Positions 1-7,525 of a stretch of 8,754 nucleotides of DNA are shown here, in pieces; positions within the stretch are counted from its first letter, which is position 1, and each line of letters starts with the position of its first letter. Origin of the DNA: Sedimentisphaerales bacterium (lineage in GTDB: Bacteria > Planctomycetota > Phycisphaerae > Sedimentisphaerales > SM23-30); the NCBI GenBank assembly GCA_016932145.1, contig JAFGDI010000053.1, forward strand, positions 1 through 8,754, given 5' to 3'. A program made the position numbers and the translations under genes. The notes under the pieces were generated by a model, which saw nothing but the letters and a program-made list of their open reading frames with translations, was not told the DNA's origin and ran no database searches.

Positions 1-1362
1 AGCAATATTGTCCGGCAGTGCATTATCATACTTAACTGTGGCTTCAACTATATCCTGACGACTGATAGCCAGCGGATTGTAAACTACTACCGCCTGACCA
101 GTAACCTGGGTATCGAGCCCCTGTATGACACCACCTAAAGAATCGGTCAAAATAGAAGCGAACTGATTTAAGGAAAGTATTTCATCATTCCAGGAGAATT
201 TGTATGCTGCGGGAATGCTGGTTCCGGTCAGGTCATCATGGAAAGTATGCCAGAGAAAGCGGGTCCAGGCGGCGTCTAAGGTGCTTTGCGGATAAGAACC
301 GGCACCAAAATGATCAGCCAGTACTGCAATTCGTTCAGCAGAATCAGCGAGCAGTTCGTTCTGGCGATTCCAGCGTTTCATCGCTGCCTGCGAGGTATAA
401 CAGCCGGTACCGTGTGTACGCATAAGCAACTCGCCATTATAGACCGGCATTGCGGCTTTCTGAGCTGGGGTAATATGATTATAGAGATCATCAGAACCGG
501 CACTGATGACTTTGACCGGGCCGCCGCCGGCAATGCTTTGCTCCAGCCAACTGCATGAACCGGTTGATGGAGCGCCGCCGGTATCGCCGGTACCATGATA
601 CATATAATCGGCAAAGACACCACCTGATGCACCATTGGCATTAATACGGTCCAGCCAGCCGCTATCATTGCTCAGGTCTGAACTTATACTGCTGACATAA
701 GCACCGGGGTTCAGGGCAGCAATTACAGAAGAGCCATCCGGCCCTTGCCAGACACCAATATTAAAGGGAGCTGGCACAGAACCGCCCCAGGAAAGTTTTT
801 GCGAAGAAAAACCGTTCAGGCCGCAATGAGTCATCCAGGTAGGCATAGTATAAGAAAAGCCAAAGCAGTCAGGCAAGAAAATATCAGTGCTTCGTTTGCC
901 AAATTCATCTTCAAAATAGTTATTACCTAAGAGGGTCTGACGGATCATTGATTCAGGAGAGACAACATTCATATCGCCCTGCTCGACCGTACTGCCGGCA
1001 ACACGCCAGCGGCCCTGAGCGATATAATCGCTCATTGTAGCATAAAGATCGGGGTAATATTCCTTCATGAGCATATAGCGGAAAGAACCCTCGAAACTGA
1101 ATACATAATTGGGATAAGCGGCAAAACGACTGAAATTGTCGTTAAGTGTCTTTTTCAGATAATCGTTTATAGTGGTCTGAATAGTCCAGTTCCATTGAGT
1201 GTCGAGATGGGCAGTGCCAACAGCATAAAGCACTTTCTCAGTTGAAAGGTCTGGGCCCGGCTGCTCCTGGGCCAGAACCGGCATAGTAGTACAAGCCCCC
1301 AGAAACAGGGATAATAACAAATGACGACTATTACTCTTCTTAGCATTCTTATGAAACTTCAT
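1..1362 (-). CDS. Secreted GH38 alpha-mannosidase, C-terminus cut off by the window edge
   Basis: Reading the minus strand from the ATG at 1362 gives 454 uninterrupted residues up to base 1. The start of the mature protein, VGTAHLDTQWNW (about 48-59), is the GH38 H-x-D zinc motif (H52, D54). LPDCFGFS (163-170) holds the expected nucleophile and zinc ligand D165. FHDDLTGTSI (374-383) matches the family HD-x-x-x-G-T/S motif and supplies the fourth zinc ligand, H375. The helical-domain signature YTSQAAMKRWNRQNELL (322-338) is also present. All four zinc ligands are therefore visible, so the enzyme should be active in hydrolysing terminal alpha-mannosides. The N-terminus is a signal peptide (basic to residue 14, hydrophobic 15-31). 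It could be cut after VLA-31 or, because LGAC (21-24) resembles a lipobox, be lipidated at C24. An AGAGGG lies 9 bases before the ATG. The C-terminal beta domains, and any dockerin, lie outside the window. The family call is very likely; the natural substrate is unknown. Confidence 0.93.
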   Translation of the reverse strand, partial: MKFHKNAKKSNSRHLLLSLFLGACTTMPVLAQEQPGPDLSTEKVLYAVGTAHLDTQWNWTIQTTINDYLKKTLNDNFSRFAAYPNYVFSFEGSFRYMLMKEYYPDLYATMSDYIAQGRWRVAGSTVEQGDMNVVSPESMIRQTLLGNNYFEDEFGKRSTDIFLPDCFGFSYTMPTWMTHCGLNGFSSQKLSWGGSVPAPFNIGVWQGPDGSSVIAALNPGAYVSSISSDLSNDSGWLDRINANGASGGVFADYMYHGTGDTGGAPSTGSCSWLEQSIAGGGPVKVISAGSDDLYNHITPAQKAAMPVYNGELLMRTHGTGCYTSQAAMKRWNRQNELLADSAERIAVLADHFGAGSYPQSTLDAAWTRFLWHTFHDDLTGTSIPAAYKFSWNDEILSLNQFASILTDSLGGVIQGLDTQVTGQAVVVYNPLAISRQDIVEATVKYDNALPDNIA

Positions 1363-1371
1363 AGTTGCGTG

Positions 1372-1377
1372 CCCTCT
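1372..1377 (-). promoter_or_regulatory. Ribosome binding site of the GH38 gene
   Basis: AGAGGG on the minus strand sits 9 bases before the ATG at 1362, slightly long spacing. An in-frame TTG lies 12 codons further upstream, directly after the AAGAGG of the shared leader motif. That alternative start would have no spacer to a Shine-Dalgarno sequence and would prepend a very basic stretch to the signal peptide, so the ATG is preferred. Confidence 0.6.
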
Positions 1378-1391
1378 TGGTTTGTGTTTTC

Positions 1392-1404
1392 TTTTCAACC
1401 TCTT
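1392..1404 (-). promoter_or_regulatory. Shared leader motif AAGAGGTTGAAAA, copy upstream of GH38
   Basis: This 13-base stretch on the minus strand is identical to the one at 5822-5834, before the dockerin-bearing protein gene. Here it lies about 30 bases before the GH38 start codon. A second shared stretch, GAAAACTGAAT, lies further upstream in both leaders (1481-1491 here, 5843-5853 there), in the same order. What the motif does is unknown. TTGAAA inside it resembles a -35 box, but no good -10 box follows at 16-18 bases. Confidence 0.35.
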
Positions 1405-1412
1405 ACAGTAAC

Positions 1413-1429
1413 ACTCTGCGAAACAGAGT
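1413..1429 (-). promoter_or_regulatory. Hairpin in the GH38 mRNA leader
   Basis: ACTCTG (1413-1418) and CAGAGT (1424-1429) are perfect inverted repeats around a 5-base loop. There is no T-run after it on the minus strand, so it is not a terminator. It lies about 50 bases before the GH38 start and would fold in the leader transcript if transcription begins upstream of it. The minus-strand TATACT (1432-1427), a fair -10 box, overlaps one arm, so this could instead be an operator. Confidence 0.35.
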
Positions 1430-1449
1430 ATAGCTGTGAAAAGTTGAAC

Positions 1450-1466
1450 TATATCTCATAGATATA
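1450..1466. promoter_or_regulatory. Palindrome TATATCT-CAT-AGATATA, possible operator
   Basis: There are two perfect 7-base arms around a 3-base centre in the gap between the dockerin-protein terminator and the GH38 start. If TATACT at 1432-1427 is the -10 box, this palindrome covers the -35 position (17-base spacing, poor -35 match). That is where a repressor or activator site might be expected. No regulator can be assigned. Confidence 0.3.
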
Positions 1467-1490
1467 TCAAATTCTAATGTATTCAGTTTT

Positions 1491-1536
1491 CAAAATCAAA
1501 AAGAAAACACCAGGCCGGGCATAAAGCCCGACCTGG
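1491..1536 (-). terminator. Rho-independent terminator after the dockerin-protein gene
   Basis: On the minus strand CCAGGTCGGGC (1536-1526), the loop TTTAT and GCCCGGCCTGG (1520-1510) form an 11-base-pair stem with a single U-G pair. The stem is followed by TGTTTTCTTTTTG. It begins 38 bases after the TAA at 1575. On the plus strand the same stem would have a mismatch and no T-run, so the terminator acts on leftward transcription. It separates the GH38 gene from the upstream operon. Confidence 0.9.
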
Positions 1537-1574
1537 CATAATTACAGATTCAGTTAACTGTACTCAATGGCAAA

Positions 1575-4500
1575 TTACTGAGGCATCTCAGACATAAGCC
1601 AGTTCTCTGCCAGTACGGCAAAGTCGAGCAGGTCAACATTGGCATCGCCGGTGAAATCTGCCGGATTAGTATTGTCGTTGGTGGCAAGCCACTCTTCAAC
1701 AAATTCACCCAGGTCAGCTACATCAACAATACCACTTAAGTCAAGGTCACCATCCATCGGCAGCTTAGCCAGCATGTCGGCGATCTCAGTACGGCTCAGA
1801 ACACCTGAGTAGATAGAGAAATCGTCAACAGTAGCGTTCACCAGATTCCAACGAAGGATACCTGCTATAGTAACAGCCGGAGCAGCATCGATCAGGGTCG
1901 GTGTAGCAGTGCTGACAACCTCGCCATTACGATACATAGTCAGGGTAGTGCCATCAAAGACAGCAGTTACCATCTGCCACTTGCCATAGGTGTACTGAGT
2001 GAATGACTGAACATCAGTATTGTCACCACCCCAGAAATGTACACCATTTGCCCAGCGACCGAAGAACCGGCCACCACCAACGGCCTGACCACCAAAACCA
2101 GCAATTACGGTTGGAGATGCAGGATTAGTTGGCAGATTTATGAACATGTTCATTGACCATGGACTGCTTGCACTAAGCGGCAGCAAGGCCGGATCAACTA
2201 TCTTGGCGGTAACGAAGTCACTACCAAAAGTTCCGGTAGATTCCAGCTCAATGGCATGACCACCAGCCAGACCAGTAACGATCTCAGGCGTACCTGACAT
2301 AATACCATTGGCATTGCCAGAGGCAGTTGCGTTAGTATCAGTAACATAAGGTGAGGTTGCAACTGTATTATGGATACCAAATCTGACCTCAGCCAGACCA
2401 TGCATGTTAGTGGTATTACCCCAGTTGCTGTTAGGTCCAACAGCTTCAATTACGACATACTTAGCATTGGTACCATTAAAGTTGATACCGATACTTGCCG
2501 GCATACGAGCTGGTGAAGCAAGAGAAACACCAACAGGAATAGTGTATGAACCAAAGTTTGTCCATGCATTAGGATCATAGTCAACAGCAGTACCAACAGC
2601 ATCATCATTAGTGTATTTAATAACGACATCTCTCATACCACGGTCAACTTCACTTGCCCAGGTAGTAGATACAGTATGATTCCATACATGCATTACGCCC
2701 AGCTTATAGCTCTGATCAAAGGCAAATCTGATCCATGGCTTTCCTTCAGCACCAGGTTCACTACACCAACCCAGAGTAGCTTCGATCTGATGGGTAATAC
2801 CTTCAATACCGGCAACAGAATGGTCAATTGCAATACCATAATTACCATTAACGGCCTTGAACGGTTCACGCCATGTTGAAGCATGCTCAAAACTTGAGGC
2901 TGTAGCAGTGATATCCTTGATATCCTGCTGATAGGTGTGATTAAATGCACCTATAGTCTCAAAGTCCCAAACCAGGGCCTCAGCAGCAGCCAGAGTTTCT
3001 GGCATAGTAGTAAATGACCATGTGGCACTATCATCACCAGGTGTAGTAACTACATGCCAGTAATAGGTAGTGTCATAAGCCAGAGTAAGACCAGAACCAA
3101 CCAGATCATATTCCGGTGTGGCCAGATTTGAAGCTATAAGGGTCATGCTTTCTTCGCTTGTACCCAGATACACATCAAAGGTCGGGTCAAGTGAGCTTAA
3201 TGGGGCATCCCAGCTCAATAATGGATCACGAACAACATTGGTAGCACCAATTACAGGCTCAGGGTTCAGAGCATTATACTGGGTTGGCAATTTCGCAGCT
3301 AAAGCTTCGATCTCTGCCAGTGGGAGAGCACCTCTATAGAGAGTGAACTCATCAACAGTACCCGGAATAACAGATTCACCCCAAGGTGTAGTGCCACCAA
3401 CAGCAACATCAGCCGGAGCCAGATTCAGGGTTATTTCGCCCTGACCTATCAGCTCGGCATTCTTGTATAACTTCAGAACACCGCTCTCATAAGTAGCAGT
3501 GATCATCTGCCAACGATTCAGGTCAAACTCTGTTGTAGTAGTAACATCTACACCACTACCCCAGAAGCGAATACGACCATCATCAAGCTGGGCAATAAAG
3601 CGTCCGGCACCAGTGTCAAAACCACCGAAACCTACAAAGAATGAATAATTCTCAGCAGCTTCTGGAAGCAACAAGTAGAAGTTCATTGTCCAGAAATTAT
3701 TGCAGTTGGCATCAGGTCCTAATGGCAGAGTATTACCTGCAACATCCAGGTTAACTGAACCGCCACCATTGAGCTTGAGACCATTGCCCAAACCAGGAAT
3801 TGTCTGTTCAGTATTGATCTCCGGGGCATTATAGGTATAACCATCATTACCCTTGCCGCTGGTATCAGTAATAGCATAGCTAGTCATCGGCTGACCATAC
3901 TTGCCAAAGCGAACTTCAGCCAGAGCATGCATATTACCAGCAGCTCCCCAGTTGCTGTCTGTTTCAGCAGCAGCAATACGAACAGCAGTAGCAACCTGAC
4001 CATTAAATGGTATGCCAATACTTGGAGCAGCACCATCTTCACCACTTCCAATTGGAATCAGATATCTGCCGTACTCGATCCAGTTTGGATCTTCTTCTAA
4101 CTCAGTGCCATAGTAAACCACAACATTCTTCATGCCGCGATTATTCTCTACATCGTACCATTCTTTTGCACAGTTGTGATTCCAGATATGCATTGTTCCC
4201 AGAGCGGTTGGCTCTGTGAAGTTATACTGTATCCAGGTTGTACCTTCCTGATCCGGGTGAGATATCCATGAATCCCAGGGCCAGTAAGTATGCTTCAGGC
4301 CATTTGGATCTTCTCTTGACTTATCCATAAAGAAGCCAACGCCAAGAGTCTTATCGGCAGCTCTGCCATCACCTTCAATACTTGAGGCCTTAACAGTTAC
4401 GCCTTCAACCGGGAATTCATAATCATACACAGTGCTGGCACCGAGGCTTTCCATTGACCATTCCAGAACCTTCTCAGTTGAGGTATAATTGCGGAATGCA

Positions 4501-5774
4501 TTTACTTCACCAGTAAAGGGCTGTGTACCAGTACCAAATGGATTGTCAATTATATCGACTCTCCAATAATATCTGGTGTCTTCAGCAAGAGCAACTGGTA
4601 TATCTACTGACTTAACATCAATATCATCAGCAATCTGGGTCATAGCAGACCGATTCGTGCCAAAATAAACATCAAATACGGCAGAATCTGTAGCTCTGGA
4701 AGTGTCCCAGGTGAGAGTAGCAACATCGTTCTTTACAGTAGCATTGCTTGTCGGAGTAATGTCAATTACTTTAGGATCATCAATGATCTGGAGCAACTGG
4801 AATTCTGACATACCTGTCAGATTACCTGAACCATTATTCTGGGTAACTTCAAATCTATAATGCTTATAAGAAGTCATATTGTTAAATTCGAAGAAACGAA
4901 GCTGCTTATAGTCCGGCCAGGTCTCATCACTGCGACTGTCCAGAATTTTCCAGTGGTCAGGATTATTCACATCTGGGTTGTCAACCAGAGCAGCCCTGAG
5001 TCGCCAGGCTCTTGGGTCACGGTCATGGGCATCATTACATGATGCAATTCTGTAACCACTTATCGGATAGCCAATACCATCGGTATATTTAATGTCAATA
5101 TACAACCCGTTAGTTGTCCGTGACAGCCATTTGGTGTCAACGGTATTATCAAAGGCCTTCATAAAGCCTTCGCCTTCATTTATCTGATCATTCACACGAA
5201 TGAACATTGGCACGCTGGGAACCCTTGTGCCATCTGGCTGCAGAAGCTCAAGTTCAGATATCTGCATAAGATTGGTAGCGTTCGGTGTGCTGTCATTAGC
5301 AGTAACATTAAACTTGTACATCTTGTATGCAGTTGCATTTTGCACACCATTGGGGTCAATGGCATCAAATTCATAAGCAGTTTTGAAATCTTGAAATTGA
5401 GGATAGCCGGTCATTCTGTGGATAACCTTCCAACTGGTACCATCGTTAGAACCAGAAAGTTCCCAGTCTTTAGGATCGCGTTCATGCGCATCATTAGCAC
5501 TGTAAATTTTATATTTGCTGACAACATAAGATTCTTCGGCATTAAAATCTAATGTCACAGTAGCTGGGATCGAAGTAGCCAGCCATTTGGTATCTGGTGT
5601 GCCATCAAAGAGCTTGATACCGCTTTCCATTGAACTGATCTGACTGCTGGAGGTAACTGTACCACCAGTAATCCCCTCAGTTCTGTCGATCTCTTGTCTT
5701 TCGGCACTGGCAGTGCCTGTCATGCCGGCCAACGCAGCCAGCAGAGATAGTAGCATCGAATTTCTACAATTCAT
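1575..5774 (-). CDS. Large secreted F5/8-LamG glycan-binding protein with C-terminal dockerin
   Basis: The preferred start is the ATG at 5774, which has AAAGGGAGGA just upstream with GGAGG 7 bases away. It gives 1399 residues and a textbook signal peptide, MNCRNSMLLSLLAALAGMTG followed by TASA, cut after A24. Starts at 5822 (ATG) or 5828 (TTG) would add 16 or 18 residues. Domains: two discoidin/F5-8-type modules (about 26-179 and 185-329; FDGTPDTKWLA and FDNTVDTKWLS); an Fn3-like module (335-425); a discoidin-like module (440-625, LGTMHIWNHN); a LamG/concanavalin-like module (635-828); a second Fn3-like (838-923), discoidin-like (930-1133, LGVMHVWNHT) and LamG (1140-1335) set; and a dockerin pair (about 1340-1395). 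No catalytic glycosidase domain is recognisable. The protein is probably exported to bind glycan and to dock, via calcium-binding loops, onto a cohesin-type partner not seen here. It lies 83 bases after the FecR-type gene and ends at a strong terminator. Domain types are fairly sure; the ligand is unknown. Confidence 0.92.
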   Translation of the reverse strand: MNCRNSMLLSLLAALAGMTGTASAERQEIDRTEGITGGTVTSSSQISSMESGIKLFDGTPDTKWLATSIPATVTLDFNAEESYVVSKYKIYSANDAHERDPKDWELSGSNDGTSWKVIHRMTGYPQFQDFKTAYEFDAIDPNGVQNATAYKMYKFNVTANDSTPNATNLMQISELELLQPDGTRVPSVPMFIRVNDQINEGEGFMKAFDNTVDTKWLSRTTNGLYIDIKYTDGIGYPISGYRIASCNDAHDRDPRAWRLRAALVDNPDVNNPDHWKILDSRSDETWPDYKQLRFFEFNNMTSYKHYRFEVTQNNGSGNLTGMSEFQLLQIIDDPKVIDITPTSNATVKNDVATLTWDTSRATDSAVFDVYFGTNRSAMTQIADDIDVKSVDIPVALAEDTRYYWRVDIIDNPFGTGTQPFTGEVNAFRNYTSTEKVLEWSMESLGASTVYDYEFPVEGVTVKASSIEGDGRAADKTLGVGFFMDKSREDPNGLKHTYWPWDSWISHPDQEGTTWIQYNFTEPTALGTMHIWNHNCAKEWYDVENNRGMKNVVVYYGTELEEDPNWIEYGRYLIPIGSGEDGAAPSIGIPFNGQVATAVRIAAAETDSNWGAAGNMHALAEVRFGKYGQPMTSYAITDTSGKGNDGYTYNAPEINTEQTIPGLGNGLKLNGGGSVNLDVAGNTLPLGPDANCNNFWTMNFYLLLPEAAENYSFFVGFGGFDTGAGRFIAQLDDGRIRFWGSGVDVTTTTEFDLNRWQMITATYESGVLKLYKNAELIGQGEITLNLAPADVAVGGTTPWGESVIPGTVDEFTLYRGALPLAEIEALAAKLPTQYNALNPEPVIGATNVVRDPLLSWDAPLSSLDPTFDVYLGTSEESMTLIASNLATPEYDLVGSGLTLAYDTTYYWHVVTTPGDDSATWSFTTMPETLAAAEALVWDFETIGAFNHTYQQDIKDITATASSFEHASTWREPFKAVNGNYGIAIDHSVAGIEGITHQIEATLGWCSEPGAEGKPWIRFAFDQSYKLGVMHVWNHTVSTTWASEVDRGMRDVVIKYTNDDAVGTAVDYDPNAWTNFGSYTIPVGVSLASPARMPASIGINFNGTNAKYVVIEAVGPNSNWGNTTNMHGLAEVRFGIHNTVATSPYVTDTNATASGNANGIMSGTPEIVTGLAGGHAIELESTGTFGSDFVTAKIVDPALLPLSASSPWSMNMFINLPTNPASPTVIAGFGGQAVGGGRFFGRWANGVHFWGGDNTDVQSFTQYTYGKWQMVTAVFDGTTLTMYRNGEVVSTATPTLIDAAPAVTIAGILRWNLVNATVDDFSIYSGVLSRTEIADMLAKLPMDGDLDLSGIVDVADLGEFVEEWLATNDNTNPADFTGDANVDLLDFAVLAENWLMSEMPQ
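1593..1757 (-). other. Dockerin type I-like domain (two calcium-binding repeats)
   Basis: Residues about 1341-1355 (DGDLDLSGIVDVADL) and 1373-1385 (DFTGDANVDLLDF) each follow the D-x-D/N-x-S/G-G/A-x-V-D-x-x-D/L loop of dockerin repeats. Each is followed by a short helix ending in WL. The second repeat, with DFAVLAENWL, resembles the C-terminal dockerin pairs common on secreted enzymes of Sedimentisphaerales-type planctomycetes (family knowledge). The linker between repeats is polar (TNDNTNP). Confidence 0.8.
1761..4778 (-). repeat. Internal tandem duplication of an Fn3-discoidin-LamG block
   Basis: Within the dockerin-bearing protein a block of about 500 residues occurs twice (roughly 335-828 and 838-1335). 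Equivalent landmarks are YYWRV 402 and YYWHV 904; LGTMHIWNH 525 and LGVMHVWNH 1025; SNWGAAGNMHALAEVRFG 607 and SNWGNTTNMHGLAEVRFG 1116; and RWQMITA 754 and KWQMVTA 1265. The spacing is 500-511 residues throughout. The copies have diverged clearly, so this is an old duplication and not an assembly artefact. Confidence 0.85.
4788..5699 (-). repeat. Duplicated F5/8 type C-like module at the N-terminus
   Basis: Two adjacent modules of about 150 residues share FD-x-T-x-DTKWL (56-66 and 208-218), NDAH-E/D-RDP (94-101 and 247-254) and a closing SE-x-x-LLQ strand. They are more like each other than like the two longer discoidin-like modules further on. The protein therefore carries two separate duplication events. 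Confidence 0.8.
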
Positions 5775-5780
5775 TGCGAG

Positions 5781-5790
5781 TCCTCCCTTT
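5781..5790 (-). promoter_or_regulatory. Ribosome binding site that decides the dockerin-protein start
   Basis: AAAGGGAGGA on the minus strand, with GGAGG 7 bases before the ATG at 5774, is the strongest Shine-Dalgarno in the window. It supports the 5774 start over the upstream in-frame ATG at 5822, which has only AGAGG 6 bases away, and the TTG at 5828. Confidence 0.75.
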
Positions 5791-5821
5791 AGTCCAGAAA
5801 AAATGTTAGTAATTTGCTTCA

Positions 5822-5834
5822 TTTTCAACCTCTT
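5822..5834 (-). promoter_or_regulatory. Shared leader motif AAGAGGTTGAAAA, copy upstream of the dockerin-protein gene
   Basis: This is identical to the stretch at 1392-1404 and lies 47 bases before the preferred start. Here the AGAGG could also serve as ribosome binding site for the in-frame ATG at 5822, so the motif may mark a longer N-terminus or a short in-frame leader. GAAAACTGAAT (5853-5843) precedes it, as in the GH38 leader, but only 8 bases away compared with about 76 there. Confidence 0.35.
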
Positions 5835-5857
5835 TCTTTTTCATTCAGTTTTCCCTT

Positions 5858-7525
5858 TTACTGTGAGCTGGAAAGGTCCAGCTCTAATTTTGGATTTACA
5901 AATAAACTCCAGTCACCATTATTATGTTCACCCTGAGTACAGGCCAGGGTAAGAAATCTATCATTTTTATCCAGTTTAATTTCAATTGTCCGGGGTGCTT
6001 CCATACAAGATACACCTTCTGAGACCATGCGAGGCTGGCCATCGACAAAGACGAAGAAATTAGTTAATTTATCTTCACCATCCGGGCTCTGCGATACGCC
6101 GTAAAGACTGGTAAAGGCGGTAATCTCAACCGAAGATAAAGACTTCCTTATCTTATCGAGATCGAAGGTAATACCCGAATTAGCATGAATACATAAGTTC
6201 TGGTTTTCCCGGGCATTCATTCCGTTCAATTGCAGAGGAAGCAGTCTGCGACCGCCGGAGACATACATATTGATCTCATTATATGACCCGATAGCCATAT
6301 AATAAAGACCATCTGTGTCACCAAAGCCATCATAAACATCACCGGCAGAATTTATCTGCACCGGGCCATTACCGCCATCAGGCACAAAAACGCCATCAAC
6401 GAAATCTACATTGGGAACCGAGACATAAGCACTGACAGCATCACTTTCGGCCCGGCGAATTTCATCATTACCCTTAGTCAGATTGCCGGTAAAATGATCA
6501 ATACCCAGGTCAATAACCGGCTTATCAAAGCCATTACCACCCAGAACAGCACTGACCAGTGAGAAACTCTCGCCCGCCCAGAATATTCCCTGTTGAGAGG
6601 AGAAATCCCGGACGAATTCATTATCCTGAAATTCGATCGTTTTTACCTGACCATCAAGATCAACCTTACTAGCCTGCTTTTCATGCAATACCTTACCTTG
6701 ATAACGCCCCTGGTTATTAGTTACCAGAGAGGCCTTACCCTTAATCATATGCACACTGGTAAGCCCGCGGTTAACATCAATACCAAACTCTGTGCCCAGG
6801 TCAATAACGCTGCAATTAGGGGTATTAACCCGGAAGCCTAAAGCCTGATCGGGTACAAAAACGCAAACTTTACCGCGTTTGACCCACATTTGCAGGCTTT
6901 GATCGATAGCGAATTCGGCAGGAGCTTCTAAGACAACCTGAGCGCCATTATCAAAACGGAGCTTGAGCACGCCGCGAGCAAGATGCAGATTTTCCCTTAT
7001 ATCAAAGAGGCGATCGCCAACACTGAGATTAATCGCCGGGTCAGCCCACTTAACCTGGTATGTATCCACAACCGTCGCAACATCTCTGGGGATGTGGCGA
7101 GGTTGTGTATACAAATAGGAGAACCCTAACAGTATCATAACTATCAGGGAAAGCACAGAGTAGTATGGGAAATTATATACTCTCTGTCTTGGGGAAATGA
7201 TGCGTTTAGCTGTAGTATTTTGTTCCTTTTTATGTCCGATCTGAACAGAAGAAGGCTCAGCGTGAAGTTCCGACTCAGCCAGAGCCTGGCAGAGTTTGGT
7301 AAGACTGAGATTTTCGGCTTCATAATAGCCGACATTGGGCACACTGACTTCTGCCGGTCTGTCAATAACGGCACAAAGTGAGACATATTCGAGATAGTAT
7401 TCGACCAGAGACGGATCACTGGCCAGTAATTCGTTTAATTGAGCGAATTCTTCCGGGCTACACTGCCCTTCGTACTCTTTGAGAACTATTTCCTCGATCA
7501 GATCCTTTTTGTCGGGCTTAGTCAA
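5858..7525 (-). CDS. FecR-type membrane protein with NPCBM-like carbohydrate-binding domain, likely anti-sigma/sensor
   Basis: The protein has 555 residues. Residues 1-116 are hydrophilic and acidic at first (DLIEEIVLKEYEGQCSPEEF) and basic just before one transmembrane helix (about 117-139, FPYYSVLSLIVMILLGFSYL). This predicts N-in, C-out topology. No zinc anti-sigma H-x3-C-x2-C motif is present. Residues about 155-270 form a FecR domain (VGDRLFDI, GVLKLRFDNGAQVVLEAPAEF, VNTPNCSVIDLGTEFGIDV). Residues about 395-550 resemble an NPCBM-type carbohydrate-binding module (GLYYMAIGSYNEINMYVSGG; the end FLTLACTQGEHNNGDWSLFV). The start is a TTG at 7525 with GGAGGG 6 bases upstream. It overlaps the sigma-factor stop as TTGA, so the two are probably translationally coupled. 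By family and context it likely controls the sigma factor; the sensing of an external glycan through NPCBM is inference. Confidence 0.88.
   Translation of the reverse strand: MTKPDKKDLIEEIVLKEYEGQCSPEEFAQLNELLASDPSLVEYYLEYVSLCAVIDRPAEVSVPNVGYYEAENLSLTKLCQALAESELHAEPSSVQIGHKKEQNTTAKRIISPRQRVYNFPYYSVLSLIVMILLGFSYLYTQPRHIPRDVATVVDTYQVKWADPAINLSVGDRLFDIRENLHLARGVLKLRFDNGAQVVLEAPAEFAIDQSLQMWVKRGKVCVFVPDQALGFRVNTPNCSVIDLGTEFGIDVNRGLTSVHMIKGKASLVTNNQGRYQGKVLHEKQASKVDLDGQVKTIEFQDNEFVRDFSSQQGIFWAGESFSLVSAVLGGNGFDKPVIDLGIDHFTGNLTKGNDEIRRAESDAVSAYVSVPNVDFVDGVFVPDGGNGPVQINSAGDVYDGFGDTDGLYYMAIGSYNEINMYVSGGRRLLPLQLNGMNARENQNLCIHANSGITFDLDKIRKSLSSVEITAFTSLYGVSQSPDGEDKLTNFFVFVDGQPRMVSEGVSCMEAPRTIEIKLDKNDRFLTLACTQGEHNNGDWSLFVNPKLELDLSSSQ

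Noticed and set aside
378..668. 96-codon minus-strand frame and overlapping plus-strand frames in 204-930
   Set aside because: All lie inside the GH38 coding region, whose catalytic motifs fix the true frame (454 codons without a stop).
1551..1560. Palindrome CAGTTAACTG just after the dockerin-protein stop
   Set aside because: A 10-base palindrome is common by chance. The adjacent GC-rich stem with T-run explains termination better.
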